DNA from: Chryseobacterium sp. BLS98
GTDB taxonomy: Bacteria > Bacteroidota > Bacteroidia > Flavobacteriales > Weeksellaceae
Assembly (NCBI RefSeq): GCF_001045445.1
Contig: NZ_LFNF01000002.1
Coordinates: 620,001-684,000, forward strand
DNA length: 64,000 nucleotides
Reading direction: 5' to 3'
Both the position numbers and the translations under genes were made by a program. Below the pieces are notes generated by a model that saw only the letters and a list, made by a program, of their open reading frames with translations, was not told the origin of the DNA and ran no database searches. Shown in pieces: positions 51,121-60,968 of the stretch (the stretch's first letter is position 1; the number at the start of each line of letters is the position of its first letter).

Positions 51121-53310
51121 TTACGGCTTTTTAAACGTTAAAATAAAACAAGTACCCTCTTTATTGCTCGTGTAATCCACATTTCCTCCGATACGGGTCA
51201 TAATTCTGTGTACAATAGACAACCCTACTCCGTTTCCTTTAAAAGTTTTGGCATTATCCATCCTGTTAAAGATTTTGAACATCTTATGTTTTTCCTGCTC
51301 GGGGATTCCTATACCGTTGTCTGAAATCCTGTATACAACAGTTTCGTTTTCCACGGTTCCCCAGATTTCCACTTTGGGCTCGTCCTGGTGGGAGGTATAT
51401 TTTACGGCATTATTAATGACATTCAAAAAAACCTGATTAAGCATCGTTTTATCTGCAAGTACGTCAGGACATTCTTTAATAACGATTACCGTTTTTGGAG
51501 TATCAAAAGTAATTTTAGCATTTTCCGATATCTTTTGAATTGTATTCAGAGGTTGAAGGCGCTCCAGTTCTATTTCGCTGTGTTTGGCACGGCTGAGCTG
51601 CAGTACATCATGCATCATTTCTGCCATACTGTCGATTTCTTCAATAATGGAGGTCAGTTTATTTTTATTCTTTTCCGTTTTCTCAAAATTGGCAAGCAGC
51701 ATCTGGGCATTCAGCTTCATCACAGTAAGAGGAGTCCCCAGGTCATGTGAAATGGTGTATGAAAAACTGTCAAGCTCTTCATTTACCTTTCTCAGCTCAT
51801 TATTCAGTGCTTTAATGGCATTATACTGTTTGTGGGAAGTTTCAAGGATTACATCACGCACAGCCTGTACGGCATGAATATCTCTGGAATTCCATCTTTT
51901 TGAATTCCCTTTGATATTTTCTGTAAAAATATGGAAAGAAGTCCTTGGCGAAACCATTTGCTTTTCTTCACCATTCTGAAGAAATACCTCTACTTTCTTT
52001 TCAGGATTTCCAGCCCAGTTAATGTGTTCGTCAAACTCTTTGCGGAACCAGATCAGCATTTCTTTTTTACTTCTTTCAATAAAGTAGATAATGATTCCTG
52101 CAGCATTTTCATCAAGCTTCAATTCCTGTCCGTAATCTTTAAGAAAACTACGGCTTACAAAAATACTTTCTGAAGTATTCTCAAGAGCCCAATGGGCAAT
52201 ACTGTCAATGATATCATAATCCGGAACAACTCCTACAGTCACTATATTTCCTTCAGAAATAATAGCAAGACCATCCGATTCAGGCAGTTTCCTGATTTTC
52301 GCTTTATTATCAGCAAGAGAATCGAAAAGATTATTATGTTTTAAAAATTCCGATTTCAGCTGAGATGCTTTTTCATTCAGCTCCAGACGGTATTTCAGTT
52401 CGTTTTTAGATTTGAATGAAGAATAGGCATTGGAAGCCAGGGCTGTAAAAATCCCTGCCTGTACCCTGTCTTCAAGGTCAATATGCTTAAATTCTGAATT
52501 CTGACAGGTAACTAATCCCCAAAGATGATCATCAATAATAATGGATATACTGAAACTTGAAGTGGCCCCGGAGTTTTTAATGTACTGCCCATGTATGGGA
52601 GACATTCCGCGGGAAGCCACAAAAGTAAGGTCTATATTTTCTTCAGAACGGCTCATAAGCGGAACTGTTTCATCATATACATTACTGAATATTCTTTTCC
52701 TTTTCTTTAAATAAAGTGCTCTGGCCTGCCTTGGAATATCAGATTCAGGATAATGAAGCCCCAGATAACTCTCCATATTATCGTCTCTTCTTTCTGCAAT
52801 TACCTTTCCTGAACCGTCCATCATAAATTTATAAACCATCATCCGGTCATAATTCACAATTTTGGAAAGCGTTCCCAGCAATTGATCCCACAACTCCTGC
52901 TCGTTGTCTATGACATAGAAATTGTCATATTTATTAGAAATTCGTTTATTCCGGTTTTCCAAAACCATTTCAAATTCCAGAAAAATATGTTTTCCACTTC
53001 TGAAAACAGAAAAATGATACTCTTTTTCACCAAGAAATACCTTATCAAAATGGGTTTCGTTTTCTCTTTTTGTAAAGCTCTTTAGAGATGAATACAGATC
53101 AGATTCAATAACAGGGCGGAAGATCTCAGGAAAGTCCATAAGGCTTTTTTCAAAAAGCTGTTCCGCATTTTCGATTCTGAATATATCGGTAATATTCCGG
53201 CTGAAAAAAGTAATGGAATGGGACTCTGCATCAATGCCAATCAGGTATCCAAAACTTTGTATATACCCAGGAATATGGATAGGTTCCTCATGACACTCTA
53301 CAAAATTCAT
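51121..53310 (-). CDS. bphP: bacteriophytochrome histidine kinase
   Basis: A 729-aa red/far-red photoreceptor kinase with PAS-GAF-PHY-HisKA-HATPase domains. Biliverdin-linking Cys6 lies in ECHEEPIHIPGYI, earlier in the chain than in most bacteriophytochromes. GAF has YPESDIPRQARALY (187-200) and SPIHGQY with His240; the PHY tongue has PRTSF (455-459). The kinase H-box is SHDLGTPL (His522), followed by NVINNAVKYTS, SDNGIGIPE and GNGVGLSIV. No receiver domain is attached and none lies nearby. A TATATTTG -7 element 17 nt upstream of the ATG supports the short N-terminus. Confidence 0.95.
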   Translation of the reverse strand: MNFVECHEEPIHIPGYIQSFGYLIGIDAESHSITFFSRNITDIFRIENAEQLFEKSLMDFPEIFRPVIESDLYSSLKSFTKRENETHFDKVFLGEKEYHFSVFRSGKHIFLEFEMVLENRNKRISNKYDNFYVIDNEQELWDQLLGTLSKIVNYDRMMVYKFMMDGSGKVIAERRDDNMESYLGLHYPESDIPRQARALYLKKRKRIFSNVYDETVPLMSRSEENIDLTFVASRGMSPIHGQYIKNSGATSSFSISIIIDDHLWGLVTCQNSEFKHIDLEDRVQAGIFTALASNAYSSFKSKNELKYRLELNEKASQLKSEFLKHNNLFDSLADNKAKIRKLPESDGLAIISEGNIVTVGVVPDYDIIDSIAHWALENTSESIFVSRSFLKDYGQELKLDENAAGIIIYFIERSKKEMLIWFRKEFDEHINWAGNPEKKVEVFLQNGEEKQMVSPRTSFHIFTENIKGNSKRWNSRDIHAVQAVRDVILETSHKQYNAIKALNNELRKVNEELDSFSYTISHDLGTPLTVMKLNAQMLLANFEKTEKNKNKLTSIIEEIDSMAEMMHDVLQLSRAKHSEIELERLQPLNTIQKISENAKITFDTPKTVIVIKECPDVLADKTMLNQVFLNVINNAVKYTSHQDEPKVEIWGTVENETVVYRISDNGIGIPEQEKHKMFKIFNRMDNAKTFKGNGVGLSIVHRIMTRIGGNVDYTSNKEGTCFILTFKKP

Positions 53311-53327
53311 ATATTTCTTTGATCTAT

Positions 53328-53335
53328 CAAATATA
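53328..53335 (-). promoter_or_regulatory. -7 element of the bphP operon (TATATTTG)
   Basis: TAnnTTTG on the minus strand, 17 nt upstream of the bphP ATG; predicted leader of only ~10 nt. The 363-nt gap to 53674 is AT-rich and has no gene; I recognise no other site in it. Confidence 0.45.
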
Positions 53336-53673
53336 ACGATTTTTTTACCGTCATGTTGCTTTGTGGTATTAAATCATGAAACCCTTACAGCACTGGGGTC
53401 CTATAAATTTAACTACATTTTAGCTTTAGACACTTTGTTCCCGACATCAACGAGTACTTTAGTTTAAAATATACTAAAAATTTATAAAAAATGCAAATTT
53501 AATTTTTCAATTATGATTGATCCCATGAATCCTATATGACACTTAAAATAATTATGTTAATTAAATAAAATTTATTAAATTTATATCACTAAATGATGAA
53601 TACGGTTAAGAATTAGTATTTTTTTTCGTTATTTACAACAACAGTTATCTCATCTTTAAATCCAAAATAAGCT

Positions 53674-54723
53674 ATGAAAAAGTTCCCATTAATTTTATTT
53701 TCACTTATCCTTTCTATAGGATTATGGAATCCGTCAGAAGCATGCACAAGGGTAGTTTACAAAGGACCACAAAATACCGTTATCACAGCCCGTTCTATGG
53801 ATTGGCGTGATGAGATCCCCGCTAACTTATGGGTTTTACCCAAAGGAATAGACCGTAATGGATTGGTAGGTCCGAAATCTGTAAAATGGACTGCAAAATA
53901 TGGAAGCCTTATAAGTTCTTCCTGGGACATTGCTTCAGCCGACGGCATGAACGAAAAAGGATTAGTTGCCAACCTGCTTTGGCTGGGAGAATCCCAATAC
54001 CCAAAATTTGATGGTAAAGGAAGTAAAAAGGGAATTGCAATTTCATTATGGGCACAATACTATCTTGATAATTTTGCTACAGTAAAAGAAGCTGTGGAAT
54101 TCTCACGAAAAGAGCCATTCATTATTGTAAGTGATTATATTCCGGGAACAGAAAGATTTACAACCGTCCATCTTTCCATTTCGGATGCTTCAGGAGACAA
54201 CGCAGTATTTGAATATATTGACGGAAAACTGGTTATTCATCATGATCCGTCTTATACGGTAATGACCAACTCTCCTGTTTTTGAGGAACAGCTAGCGTTA
54301 AACAATTACTGGAAAGGGATTCCGGGAACCGTGATGCTTCCGGGAACAAACCGAGCTGCAGACCGTTTCGTTCGAGCTTCCTACTACATCAATGCAATTC
54401 CTCAGACTGCAGATACTCGTACAGCAATAGCGAGTGTTTTCAGCGTTATCAGAAACTGCTCTGTTCCTTACGGAATCACCTCAGCCACAGAACCCAATAT
54501 TTCGTCAACAAGATGGCGCTCTGTTTCTGATCAGAAAAACCTGGTATATTATTTTGAAACGGTTTTCACGCCAAATACCTTTTGGGTAGATCTTAAAGAT
54601 TTTGATCTTAGTTCTAAAGGTAAAGTAATGAAACTGGATCTGAGTAATAATAACACTTACAACGGGAAATCCAATGCGAATTTCAAAGAATCTGTACCGT
54701 TCACTTTCTTAGGATTAAAATAG
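53674..54723 (+). CDS. choloylglycine hydrolase family amidase
   Basis: A 349-aa Ntn-hydrolase of the choloylglycine hydrolase/penicillin V acylase (linear amide C-N hydrolase) family. The signal peptide is cleaved so that Cys24 of SEACTRVVY becomes the N-terminal nucleophile; RSMDWRDE, MTNSPVFEEQ and TNRAADRFVRASYY hold the other expected contacts. Location is periplasmic or outer-membrane facing. Substrate class (bile salt, penicillin V, N-acyl homoserine lactone) cannot be told from sequence. A 151-nt gap separates it from the porin gene. Confidence 0.88.
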   Translation: MKKFPLILFSLILSIGLWNPSEACTRVVYKGPQNTVITARSMDWRDEIPANLWVLPKGIDRNGLVGPKSVKWTAKYGSLISSSWDIASADGMNEKGLVANLLWLGESQYPKFDGKGSKKGIAISLWAQYYLDNFATVKEAVEFSRKEPFIIVSDYIPGTERFTTVHLSISDASGDNAVFEYIDGKLVIHHDPSYTVMTNSPVFEEQLALNNYWKGIPGTVMLPGTNRAADRFVRASYYINAIPQTADTRTAIASVFSVIRNCSVPYGITSATEPNISSTRWRSVSDQKNLVYYFETVFTPNTFWVDLKDFDLSSKGKVMKLDLSNNNTYNGKSNANFKESVPFTFLGLK

Positions 54724-54874
54724 ATATTTCACCACAACCATTCTTATACCTAGCAAATTAACACTCTGAATGTTTGGATTATGATTAAACGCGAAGTGAT
54801 ATCAATCAAAGATTTGACAGGAGGTTAATCAGTTGTGGTTAGAATAATATTCACAGTAAAAAACAAAAATAGAT

Positions 54875-56041
54875 ATGGCCTTTTTTTCAATTAAAAAGAA
54901 AAGCCTGATTCTTTGCATGCTAGCCTGCGGGTTATCTGCTTATGCACAAAATCAGGACTCTCTGAAGACCACACCTCCTCCACAGGAAGAAGACAATGTA
55001 AAATACCCTGTACTGCAGATCAAAGGTCTTTTCCAGGCACGCTATCTCGTGGGAATGGCAAAAGATGTAGATGTAAACGGGCTTCATCATGCAGACGGAT
55101 CAGGAACCAGCAATAATTTTATGCTTAAGTACATGAGGGTTCAGGTACGTGCACAGATCAGTAAAAGAACGGAAGTCGTGGCCCTTGCCAATCTTGCCGA
55201 TTTTAAAAATGATCCTAAAAGCAGAGTCCTTGAGAACGCCTATCTGAAATATACATTCAATCCTAAACTTGCTTTCACCGTGGGACAGTTCAGACCGTGG
55301 TTCGGTATTGAAGAGACTTATCCTATAGACATCATCAAATCTCTGGACTGGTCCAATCAGTATACAGAATTTGGAAAACTGGGCTGGACGAGCTTCCAGA
55401 TCGGACTTTCTGCAACAGGACAGCTTCAGCTGGGGGAAATACCATTTCAGTATGCCATTTCAGTCGTTAATGGAAACGGGAAAAATCAGATCAATGATAA
55501 CGACAACGGCAAGCAATATTCTACAAGACTGGTTTTCGGGCTGTCAAAAAAATACAATTTCAATGTCGGCCTGAATGGAGGTATTGGCGAAGTTTTAAGC
55601 AAAAAAGTATACGCAGTAGGAATTGACCTGAGCTCCATGATCCAGTTTGACCCGAAATGGAGCCTGGATATGCAGCTGGAAGCCAAACAGGCAACCAATC
55701 ATGTATTGTACAATACCATAGATCCGGAACTGAGACCTGGCAATCCTGACCAGTACCTGATCCGGGGTGCTTATTTCCTTCCCAATCTTAGGTACGAGAT
55801 CAATCATAAAAACCTCAGCGCTTTCGAGCTGTCATGCCGGTATGAATATCTGGACACCAATTTCCGGCTAAATTCCAATCCGAGACAAACCATTACCCCG
55901 ATGTTCGGCCTTGAATTCCTGAAAAATTACGGAGCAAGGATTCAGCTGGGCGTCCAGTTCGACCGTTACAAACATCAGGTGGAAAATACATCACAATACA
56001 ACAATAATCTGTTCATTGTTCAGGTACAAAGTAGATTTTAA
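54875..56041 (+). CDS. outer-membrane porin, OprO/OprP-like
   Basis: A 388-aa beta-barrel porin of the phosphate-selective porin O and P family. After a signal peptide (LACGLSAYAQ) comes FQARYLVG, with many alternating strands such as QFRPWFGIEETYPIDIIK and FLKNYGARIQLGVQFDRY, ending in a terminal Phe as required for barrel insertion. In this context it probably admits anionic substrates for the DASS symporter downstream (22-nt gap). Confidence 0.85.
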   Translation: MAFFSIKKKSLILCMLACGLSAYAQNQDSLKTTPPPQEEDNVKYPVLQIKGLFQARYLVGMAKDVDVNGLHHADGSGTSNNFMLKYMRVQVRAQISKRTEVVALANLADFKNDPKSRVLENAYLKYTFNPKLAFTVGQFRPWFGIEETYPIDIIKSLDWSNQYTEFGKLGWTSFQIGLSATGQLQLGEIPFQYAISVVNGNGKNQINDNDNGKQYSTRLVFGLSKKYNFNVGLNGGIGEVLSKKVYAVGIDLSSMIQFDPKWSLDMQLEAKQATNHVLYNTIDPELRPGNPDQYLIRGAYFLPNLRYEINHKNLSAFELSCRYEYLDTNFRLNSNPRQTITPMFGLEFLKNYGARIQLGVQFDRYKHQVENTSQYNNNLFIVQVQSRF

Positions 56042-56062
56042 CCGCTTAAATATTTATAGATC

Positions 56063-57493
56063 ATGAAAGAAATTAATATTACCAATATAGCCATAACATT
56101 TGCCATTGCGCTAATTATATGGTTTATCCCGGCCCCGCAAGGCGTCGCTGAAAATGCCTGGCACCTGTTTGCTATTTTTGCAGCAACTATTTTAGGAATT
56201 ATCCTTAAAGCCGCCCCAATGGGTACAATGTGTATGATGGCTATTGCTTTTACAGCCCTTACCCAGGTTGTGGCTCCGGGAGATGCAGGAAAGTCAATCA
56301 CCAAAGCACTTTCCGGATTTGGGGATAAAGTAATCTGGCTCATCGGGATCTCTTTTTTTATCGCCAGAGGATTTATCAAAACCGGTCTGGGAAACCGCAT
56401 TGCCTTTTTATTTATCAGAATATTCGGGAAGAGCTCATTGGGACTGGCTTACGGGCTTGGATTAGCCGATGTTTGTTTAGCCCCTGCTATTCCAAGCAAC
56501 ACAGCAAGAGGTGGCGGAATTATTTATCCCATCATGAAATCTATGGCTATCAGCTTCGATTCTGTACCTGAAAAGCCGGAAACACACAGAAAACTGGGAT
56601 CTTTCCTTACCCTTAACAGCTATTATATGAACCTCATCGCTTCTTCTATGTTTCTTACGGGAACTGCAAGCAACCCGATGTGTCAGAAATTTGCAGCTAA
56701 TTTAGGAATCAATATCACATGGATGTCCTGGGCTGCTGCAGGATTTGTTCCGGGATTAGTGGCATTCTTTGTCGTTCCTTTGGTCTTATATAAGCTATAC
56801 CCGCCTGAATTGAAAAAAACAGGGGATGCTCCGAAAATGGCGGCTCAGAAGTTAAAAGAAATGGGGCCTATTTCCAGAAATGAATGGCTGATGTTATTGG
56901 CTTTCTTTATTCTTTTAGCTTTATGGATATTCGGCGGAGCCTTATCTATTGATGCAACTACAACCGCTTTTATCGGACTTACCATGCTGCTTCTTACCTC
57001 TGTTCTTACCTGGGAAGATATCAAAGGCGAAAAAGGCGCATGGGACACCATTGTATGGTTTGCCGTGCTGGTAATGATGGCCAGTTCTCTGAATGAACTA
57101 GGGTTTATCGGCTGGTTCAGTGATCTTATCAAGGTAAAAATAGGCGGATTAAGCTGGCAGGTAGCCTTCCCGGTAATTATTGTCGTTTACTTTTTCAGTC
57201 ATTATATTTTTGCCAGTGCAACGGCCCACGTGGCGGCCATGTATGCAGCCTTGCTTGGAGTTGGGGTTTCTTTAGGAATACCGCCGATGTTACTGGCTAT
57301 GATGCTTGGTTTCTTAGGTTCAATTTATGGGGTACTTACCCATTACGGACATGGTCCGGCTCCGGTATTCTACGGAAGCGGATATGTAGAGCTGAAAGCC
57401 TGGTGGCTGAGAGGTCTTGAAATAGGAATTGTATTGCTGATCATCTACATGGTAGTCGGAGGACTCTGGATGAAAGTTTTAGGATATTATTAA
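56063..57493 (+). CDS. DASS family anion symporter
   Basis: A 476-aa inner-membrane transporter of the divalent anion:Na+ symporter (SLC13/DASS) family, about 12 hydrophobic segments. Hallmarks are the twin SNT-type loops (AIPSNTARGGGIIYPI and TGTASNPM) and a C-terminal ATAHVAAMYAALLGVG. Substrate is likely a di- or tricarboxylate such as succinate, malate or 2-oxoglutarate, consistent with co-transcription with succinate dehydrogenase/fumarate reductase genes 17 nt downstream. Sodium coupling is inferred from the family. Confidence 0.88.
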   Translation: MKEINITNIAITFAIALIIWFIPAPQGVAENAWHLFAIFAATILGIILKAAPMGTMCMMAIAFTALTQVVAPGDAGKSITKALSGFGDKVIWLIGISFFIARGFIKTGLGNRIAFLFIRIFGKSSLGLAYGLGLADVCLAPAIPSNTARGGGIIYPIMKSMAISFDSVPEKPETHRKLGSFLTLNSYYMNLIASSMFLTGTASNPMCQKFAANLGINITWMSWAAAGFVPGLVAFFVVPLVLYKLYPPELKKTGDAPKMAAQKLKEMGPISRNEWLMLLAFFILLALWIFGGALSIDATTTAFIGLTMLLLTSVLTWEDIKGEKGAWDTIVWFAVLVMMASSLNELGFIGWFSDLIKVKIGGLSWQVAFPVIIVVYFFSHYIFASATAHVAAMYAALLGVGVSLGIPPMLLAMMLGFLGSIYGVLTHYGHGPAPVFYGSGYVELKAWWLRGLEIGIVLLIIYMVVGGLWMKVLGYY

Positions 57494-57509
57494 TCATTAA
57501 ATCAAAAAT

Positions 57510-58166
57510 ATGCTGTCAACCTTGTCAAGAAAAATGCTGATGTGCCTTACGGGACTTTTCCTGAGCTTTTTCCTGCTGATTCATTTTCTGGGAAACCTTC
57601 AGCTGTTCCTGCCGCCGGAGCAGGCCCATCTTCAGTTTAATGCCTATTCGCATTTTCTGTCCGGAAATATTCTGATCAAAATGGTTTCATATGTTTTGTA
57701 TGCAAGCATTATTCTGCATGCCCTGGACGGGCTTATCATTACTTTAAAAAATAAAAAATCGGGAGGCAGTTACCAGTCGGAAAGACGCGGAAGAGCCAGT
57801 ACATGGTCTTCCAGAAATATGGGAATTCTCGGTACGCTGATCCTGATTTTTCTGGTGATTCATTTTCAGAATTTCTGGTATGTGTACAAATTCGGAAATC
57901 CTCCGCTGGACAGCAACGGAAATAAAGACCTGTACATTCTTGTAGTAACGGTCTTCAAAGAATGGTGGTATGTCATTATTTATGTGATTTCAATGATTGC
58001 GCTATGCTATCACCTGATTCACGGGATCCACAGTGCTGCCAGGACATTGGGATTATACCATCCTAAATTTGTACAGTGGTTCAAAACCGCAGGAATTGCT
58101 TATTCAGTGATCATCAGTACAGGTTTTGCACTGATGCCTATTTATGTATTCTTTACTGCCAATTAA
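57510..58166 (+). CDS. sdhC: succinate dehydrogenase/fumarate reductase cytochrome b subunit
   Basis: A 218-aa membrane subunit with five predicted helices. It belongs to the single-chain diheme type (like Bacillus SDH and Wolinella FRD). Histidines suited to heme binding appear in [32 protein letters not shown] and [11 protein letters not shown]. It anchors the catalytic subunits and passes electrons to or from quinone. Follows the symporter gene by 16 nt. Confidence 0.92.
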   Translation: MLSTLSRKMLMCLTGLFLSFFLLIHFLGNLQLFLPPEQAHLQFNAYSHFLSGNILIKMVSYVLYASIILHALDGLIITLKNKKSGGSYQSERRGRASTWSSRNMGILGTLILIFLVIHFQNFWYVYKFGNPPLDSNGNKDLYILVVTVFKEWWYVIIYVISMIALCYHLIHGIHSAARTLGLYHPKFVQWFKTAGIAYSVIISTGFALMPIYVFFTAN

Positions 58167-58177
58167 ACAAAAAAGTC

Positions 58178-60094
58178 ATGATCTTAAATTCAAAAATCCC
58201 GGAAGGTCCGCTGGAACGGAAATGGGAAAACTATAAAAAGAAAGCCAAACTCGTGAATCCTGCCAACCGCAAAAAGCTGGACGTTATTGTTGTGGGAACA
58301 GGGCTGGCAGGAAGCTCTATTGCGGCTTCGCTGGGCGAAATGGGTTACAATGTAAAATCATTTTGCTTCCAGGACAGCCCGAGGAGAGCCCATTCTGTAG
58401 CCGCACAAGGTGGTGTGAATGCTGCTAAAAACTATAAAAATGACGGCGACAGTGTCTACAGAATGTTTGCAGATACTTTAAAAGGCGGGGATTTCAGAGC
58501 CCGTGAAGCCAATGTTTACCGCATGGCAGAATGCTCTTTAAACCTCATCGATCAGGCTGTGGCACAAGGTGTTCCCTTCGGACGTGAATACGGAGGCTAT
58601 CTTAACAACCGTTCTTTCGGAGGGGTTCAGGTGAGCAGGACGTTTTATGCAAGGGGACAGACCGGGCAGCAGTTGCTTCTCGGGGCGTATCAAGCATTGA
58701 TGAGACAGGTCGGTAAAGGAGCTGTACAGCTGTATTCCAGACATGAAATGCTTGATCTCGTTATAATCAATGGTAAAGCAAGAGGTATTATCGTAAGAAA
58801 TCTTGACACCGGAGAAATTGAAAGACATGCAGCGCATGCAGTGATTCTGGCAACCGGAGGTTATGGAAAAATTTACTACCTCTCCACCCTGGCAATGGGA
58901 TGTAACGGTTCCGCCATCTGGCGTGCTCACAAAAAAGGAGCTTTGATGGCTTCCCCGAGCTGGATCCAGGTGCATCCTACTTCCCTTCCGCAATCGGGAG
59001 ATTATCAGTCTAAATTGACCCTGATGTCAGAATCATTGCGTAATGACGGACGAATCTGGGTTCCTTCAAAAGCAGATGAAACCAGGCTGCCTAATGAAAT
59101 TCCGGAAGATGAAAGAGATTATTATCTGGAACGCAGGTATCCTGCTTTTGGAAACCTTGCCCCAAGGGATATTTCTTCCCGTGCCGCCAAAGAAAGAATT
59201 GATGCAGGCTTCGGAATCGGACCTTTAAAAAATGCTGTATACCTTGATTTTTCTAAAGCGATCAGAGAACAGGGAAAGGAAAAAATACAGGAGAAATACG
59301 GAAATTTATTTGATATGTATCTTAAAATCACAGGATACAATGCCTATAATGAACCGATGATGATTTCCCCTTCCGCCCACTTTTCAATGGGTGGTCTGTG
59401 GGTAGATTATGAGCTGATGACCACTATTCCCGGGCTTTTCGCTTTGGGAGAGGCTAATTTTGCAGATCACGGGGCCAACAGATTGGGAGCCAACTCGCTT
59501 CTTCAGGCTTCTGTAGACGGATATTTTATTGCTCCTTATACCATTGCCAACTATTTGGCTGATGAGATTCACACCGGAAAAATTTCACCTGAAGGCCCGG
59601 AGTTTGAAGCTGCAGAAAATAAGGTGAAGCAGCAGATTGAGAGTTTTATGAATATCAAAGGAACCAAAACCGTTGATTATTTTCATAAAACCTTAGGAAA
59701 ACTGTTGTATGATTACTGCGGGCTGGCCAGGAATGAAGAAGGTTTGAAATATGCCATCGGAGAAATCAGGAAATTAAAGCAGGAATTTTACAGGGATGTC
59801 AGGGTTTCAGGACAGGGAGACAAAATGAATTCGGAACTTGAAAAAGCAGGCCGTGTAGCTGATTATTTCGAGATCGGGGAACTGATGTGCTACGATGCTT
59901 TAACCCGCAATGAATCCTGTGGTGCCCATTTCAGGGAAGAATTCCAAACGCCGGATGGTGAAGCTCTGAGAAATGACACTGAATATCAATTTATCTCAGC
60001 ATGGACCTGGAAAGGTGAAAACACCGAACCTGAGCTGATTAAAGAGCCGCTGGTTTTTGAAGAAATACAACCTACGGTAAGAAGTTATAAATAA
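58178..60094 (+). CDS. sdhA: succinate dehydrogenase/fumarate reductase flavoprotein subunit
   Basis: A 638-aa flavoprotein. VVGTGLAG (38-45) is the FAD-binding loop; the FAD-linking His72 is in [10 protein letters not shown]. Active-site regions [13 protein letters not shown] and [14 protein letters not shown] and the C-terminal [12 protein letters not shown] complete the set. The ATG at 58178 is 11 nt after sdhC; an in-frame start inside sdhC would add a non-homologous extension and is rejected. Direction in vivo (oxidation or fumarate reduction) is not decided by sequence. Confidence 0.95.
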   Translation: MILNSKIPEGPLERKWENYKKKAKLVNPANRKKLDVIVVGTGLAGSSIAASLGEMGYNVKSFCFQDSPRRAHSVAAQGGVNAAKNYKNDGDSVYRMFADTLKGGDFRAREANVYRMAECSLNLIDQAVAQGVPFGREYGGYLNNRSFGGVQVSRTFYARGQTGQQLLLGAYQALMRQVGKGAVQLYSRHEMLDLVIINGKARGIIVRNLDTGEIERHAAHAVILATGGYGKIYYLSTLAMGCNGSAIWRAHKKGALMASPSWIQVHPTSLPQSGDYQSKLTLMSESLRNDGRIWVPSKADETRLPNEIPEDERDYYLERRYPAFGNLAPRDISSRAAKERIDAGFGIGPLKNAVYLDFSKAIREQGKEKIQEKYGNLFDMYLKITGYNAYNEPMMISPSAHFSMGGLWVDYELMTTIPGLFALGEANFADHGANRLGANSLLQASVDGYFIAPYTIANYLADEIHTGKISPEGPEFEAAENKVKQQIESFMNIKGTKTVDYFHKTLGKLLYDYCGLARNEEGLKYAIGEIRKLKQEFYRDVRVSGQGDKMNSELEKAGRVADYFEIGELMCYDALTRNESCGAHFREEFQTPDGEALRNDTEYQFISAWTWKGENTEPELIKEPLVFEEIQPTVRSYK

Positions 60095-60096
60095 CA

Positions 60097-60200
60097 AAAG
60101 GGGAAGAAAGCTAAGGAAGCATAAGGCAAAAGGGCTAATAGTAAATTTGCTTATTTGCTTCAAGAGCTTTCTCAGTATTCTTAACTTTCTTCGCCTTAAT
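60097..60200. repeat. palindromic intergenic element between sdhA and sdhB
   Basis: Nested arms: GAAGAAAGCTAAG (60103-60115) with CTTAACTTTCTTC (60180-60192), and GAAGCATAAGGCAAA (60116-60130) with TTTGCTTATTTGCTTC (60146-60161). The element splits an otherwise tight operon, starting just after the sdhA stop. It could fold in the mRNA and lower sdhB expression (inference). Confidence 0.6.
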
Positions 60201-60215
60201 TAAACACAAAAAATC

Positions 60216-60968
60216 ATGGATTTACACCTTAAAATATGGAGACAGAAAGACAGACAGAGTGAAGGAAAACTGGTCAGTTATGATCTTAAAAAACTGAATC
60301 CCCACATGTCTTTCCTGGAAATGCTGGATACTTTAAACGAAAAACTCATTACGGAAGGCGACGAACCTGTAGAATTCGATCACGACTGCCGTGAAGGAAT
60401 CTGTGGACAGTGCGGTATGATGATCAACGGAATTGCCCACGGGCCTTTAAAAAATACAACGACATGTCAGCTTCATTTACGGTCTTTCAGAGACGGTGAA
60501 ACTGTTTTGATAGAACCTTTCCGTGCTGAGGCTTTTCCCGTTAAGAAAGACCTTAAAGTGGACCGGTCAGCTTTTGACAGAATTATTTCTTCCGGTGGAT
60601 ATGTATCGGTCAATACGGGACAGGCTCCTGATGCCACAGCCATTGCAGTTACCCATCAGACCGCTGAAGAAGCTTTTGATTCTGCCGCCTGCATCGGATG
60701 TGGAGCTTGCGTTGCCACTTGTAAAAATGGAAGTGCTGCTTTATTTACCTCTGCGAAAATCACCCATATGGTTCTTCTTCCTCAAGGTAAGGAAGAAAGA
60801 AATAAACGGGTCCTGGATATGGTTACCCAGATGGATAAAGAGTTATTCGGGCATTGTTCCAATACGGAAGCCTGTGAAGTGGAATGCCCCCAGGGAATTT
60901 CTGTATTGAATATCGCGAGAATGAATTACGAATATAGTAGAGCCTTATTCTTCAGGCGAAAAGACTAA
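60216..60968 (+). CDS. sdhB: succinate dehydrogenase/fumarate reductase iron-sulfur subunit
   Basis: A 250-aa protein with the N-terminal 2Fe-2S ferredoxin domain (Cys58, Cys63, Cys66, Cys84, in DCREGICGQCGM and TTTCQLHL) and a C-terminal domain for the two further clusters (CIGCGACVATC; CSNTEACEVECPQG). It relays electrons between flavin and the cytochrome b subunit. The last four codons and the stop (RRKD and TAA) lie inside a dispersed intergenic element, so the extreme C-terminus probably arose by insertion of the element. Confidence 0.94.
   Translation: MDLHLKIWRQKDRQSEGKLVSYDLKKLNPHMSFLEMLDTLNEKLITEGDEPVEFDHDCREGICGQCGMMINGIAHGPLKNTTTCQLHLRSFRDGETVLIEPFRAEAFPVKKDLKVDRSAFDRIISSGGYVSVNTGQAPDATAIAVTHQTAEEAFDSAACIGCGACVATCKNGSAALFTSAKITHMVLLPQGKEERNKRVLDMVTQMDKELFGHCSNTEACEVECPQGISVLNIARMNYEYSRALFFRRKD

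Noticed and set aside
54724..54874. Short complementary pair CCACAAC / GTTGTGG between amidase and porin genes
   Set aside because: Only 7 bp over a long distance, without a T-run; likely chance.
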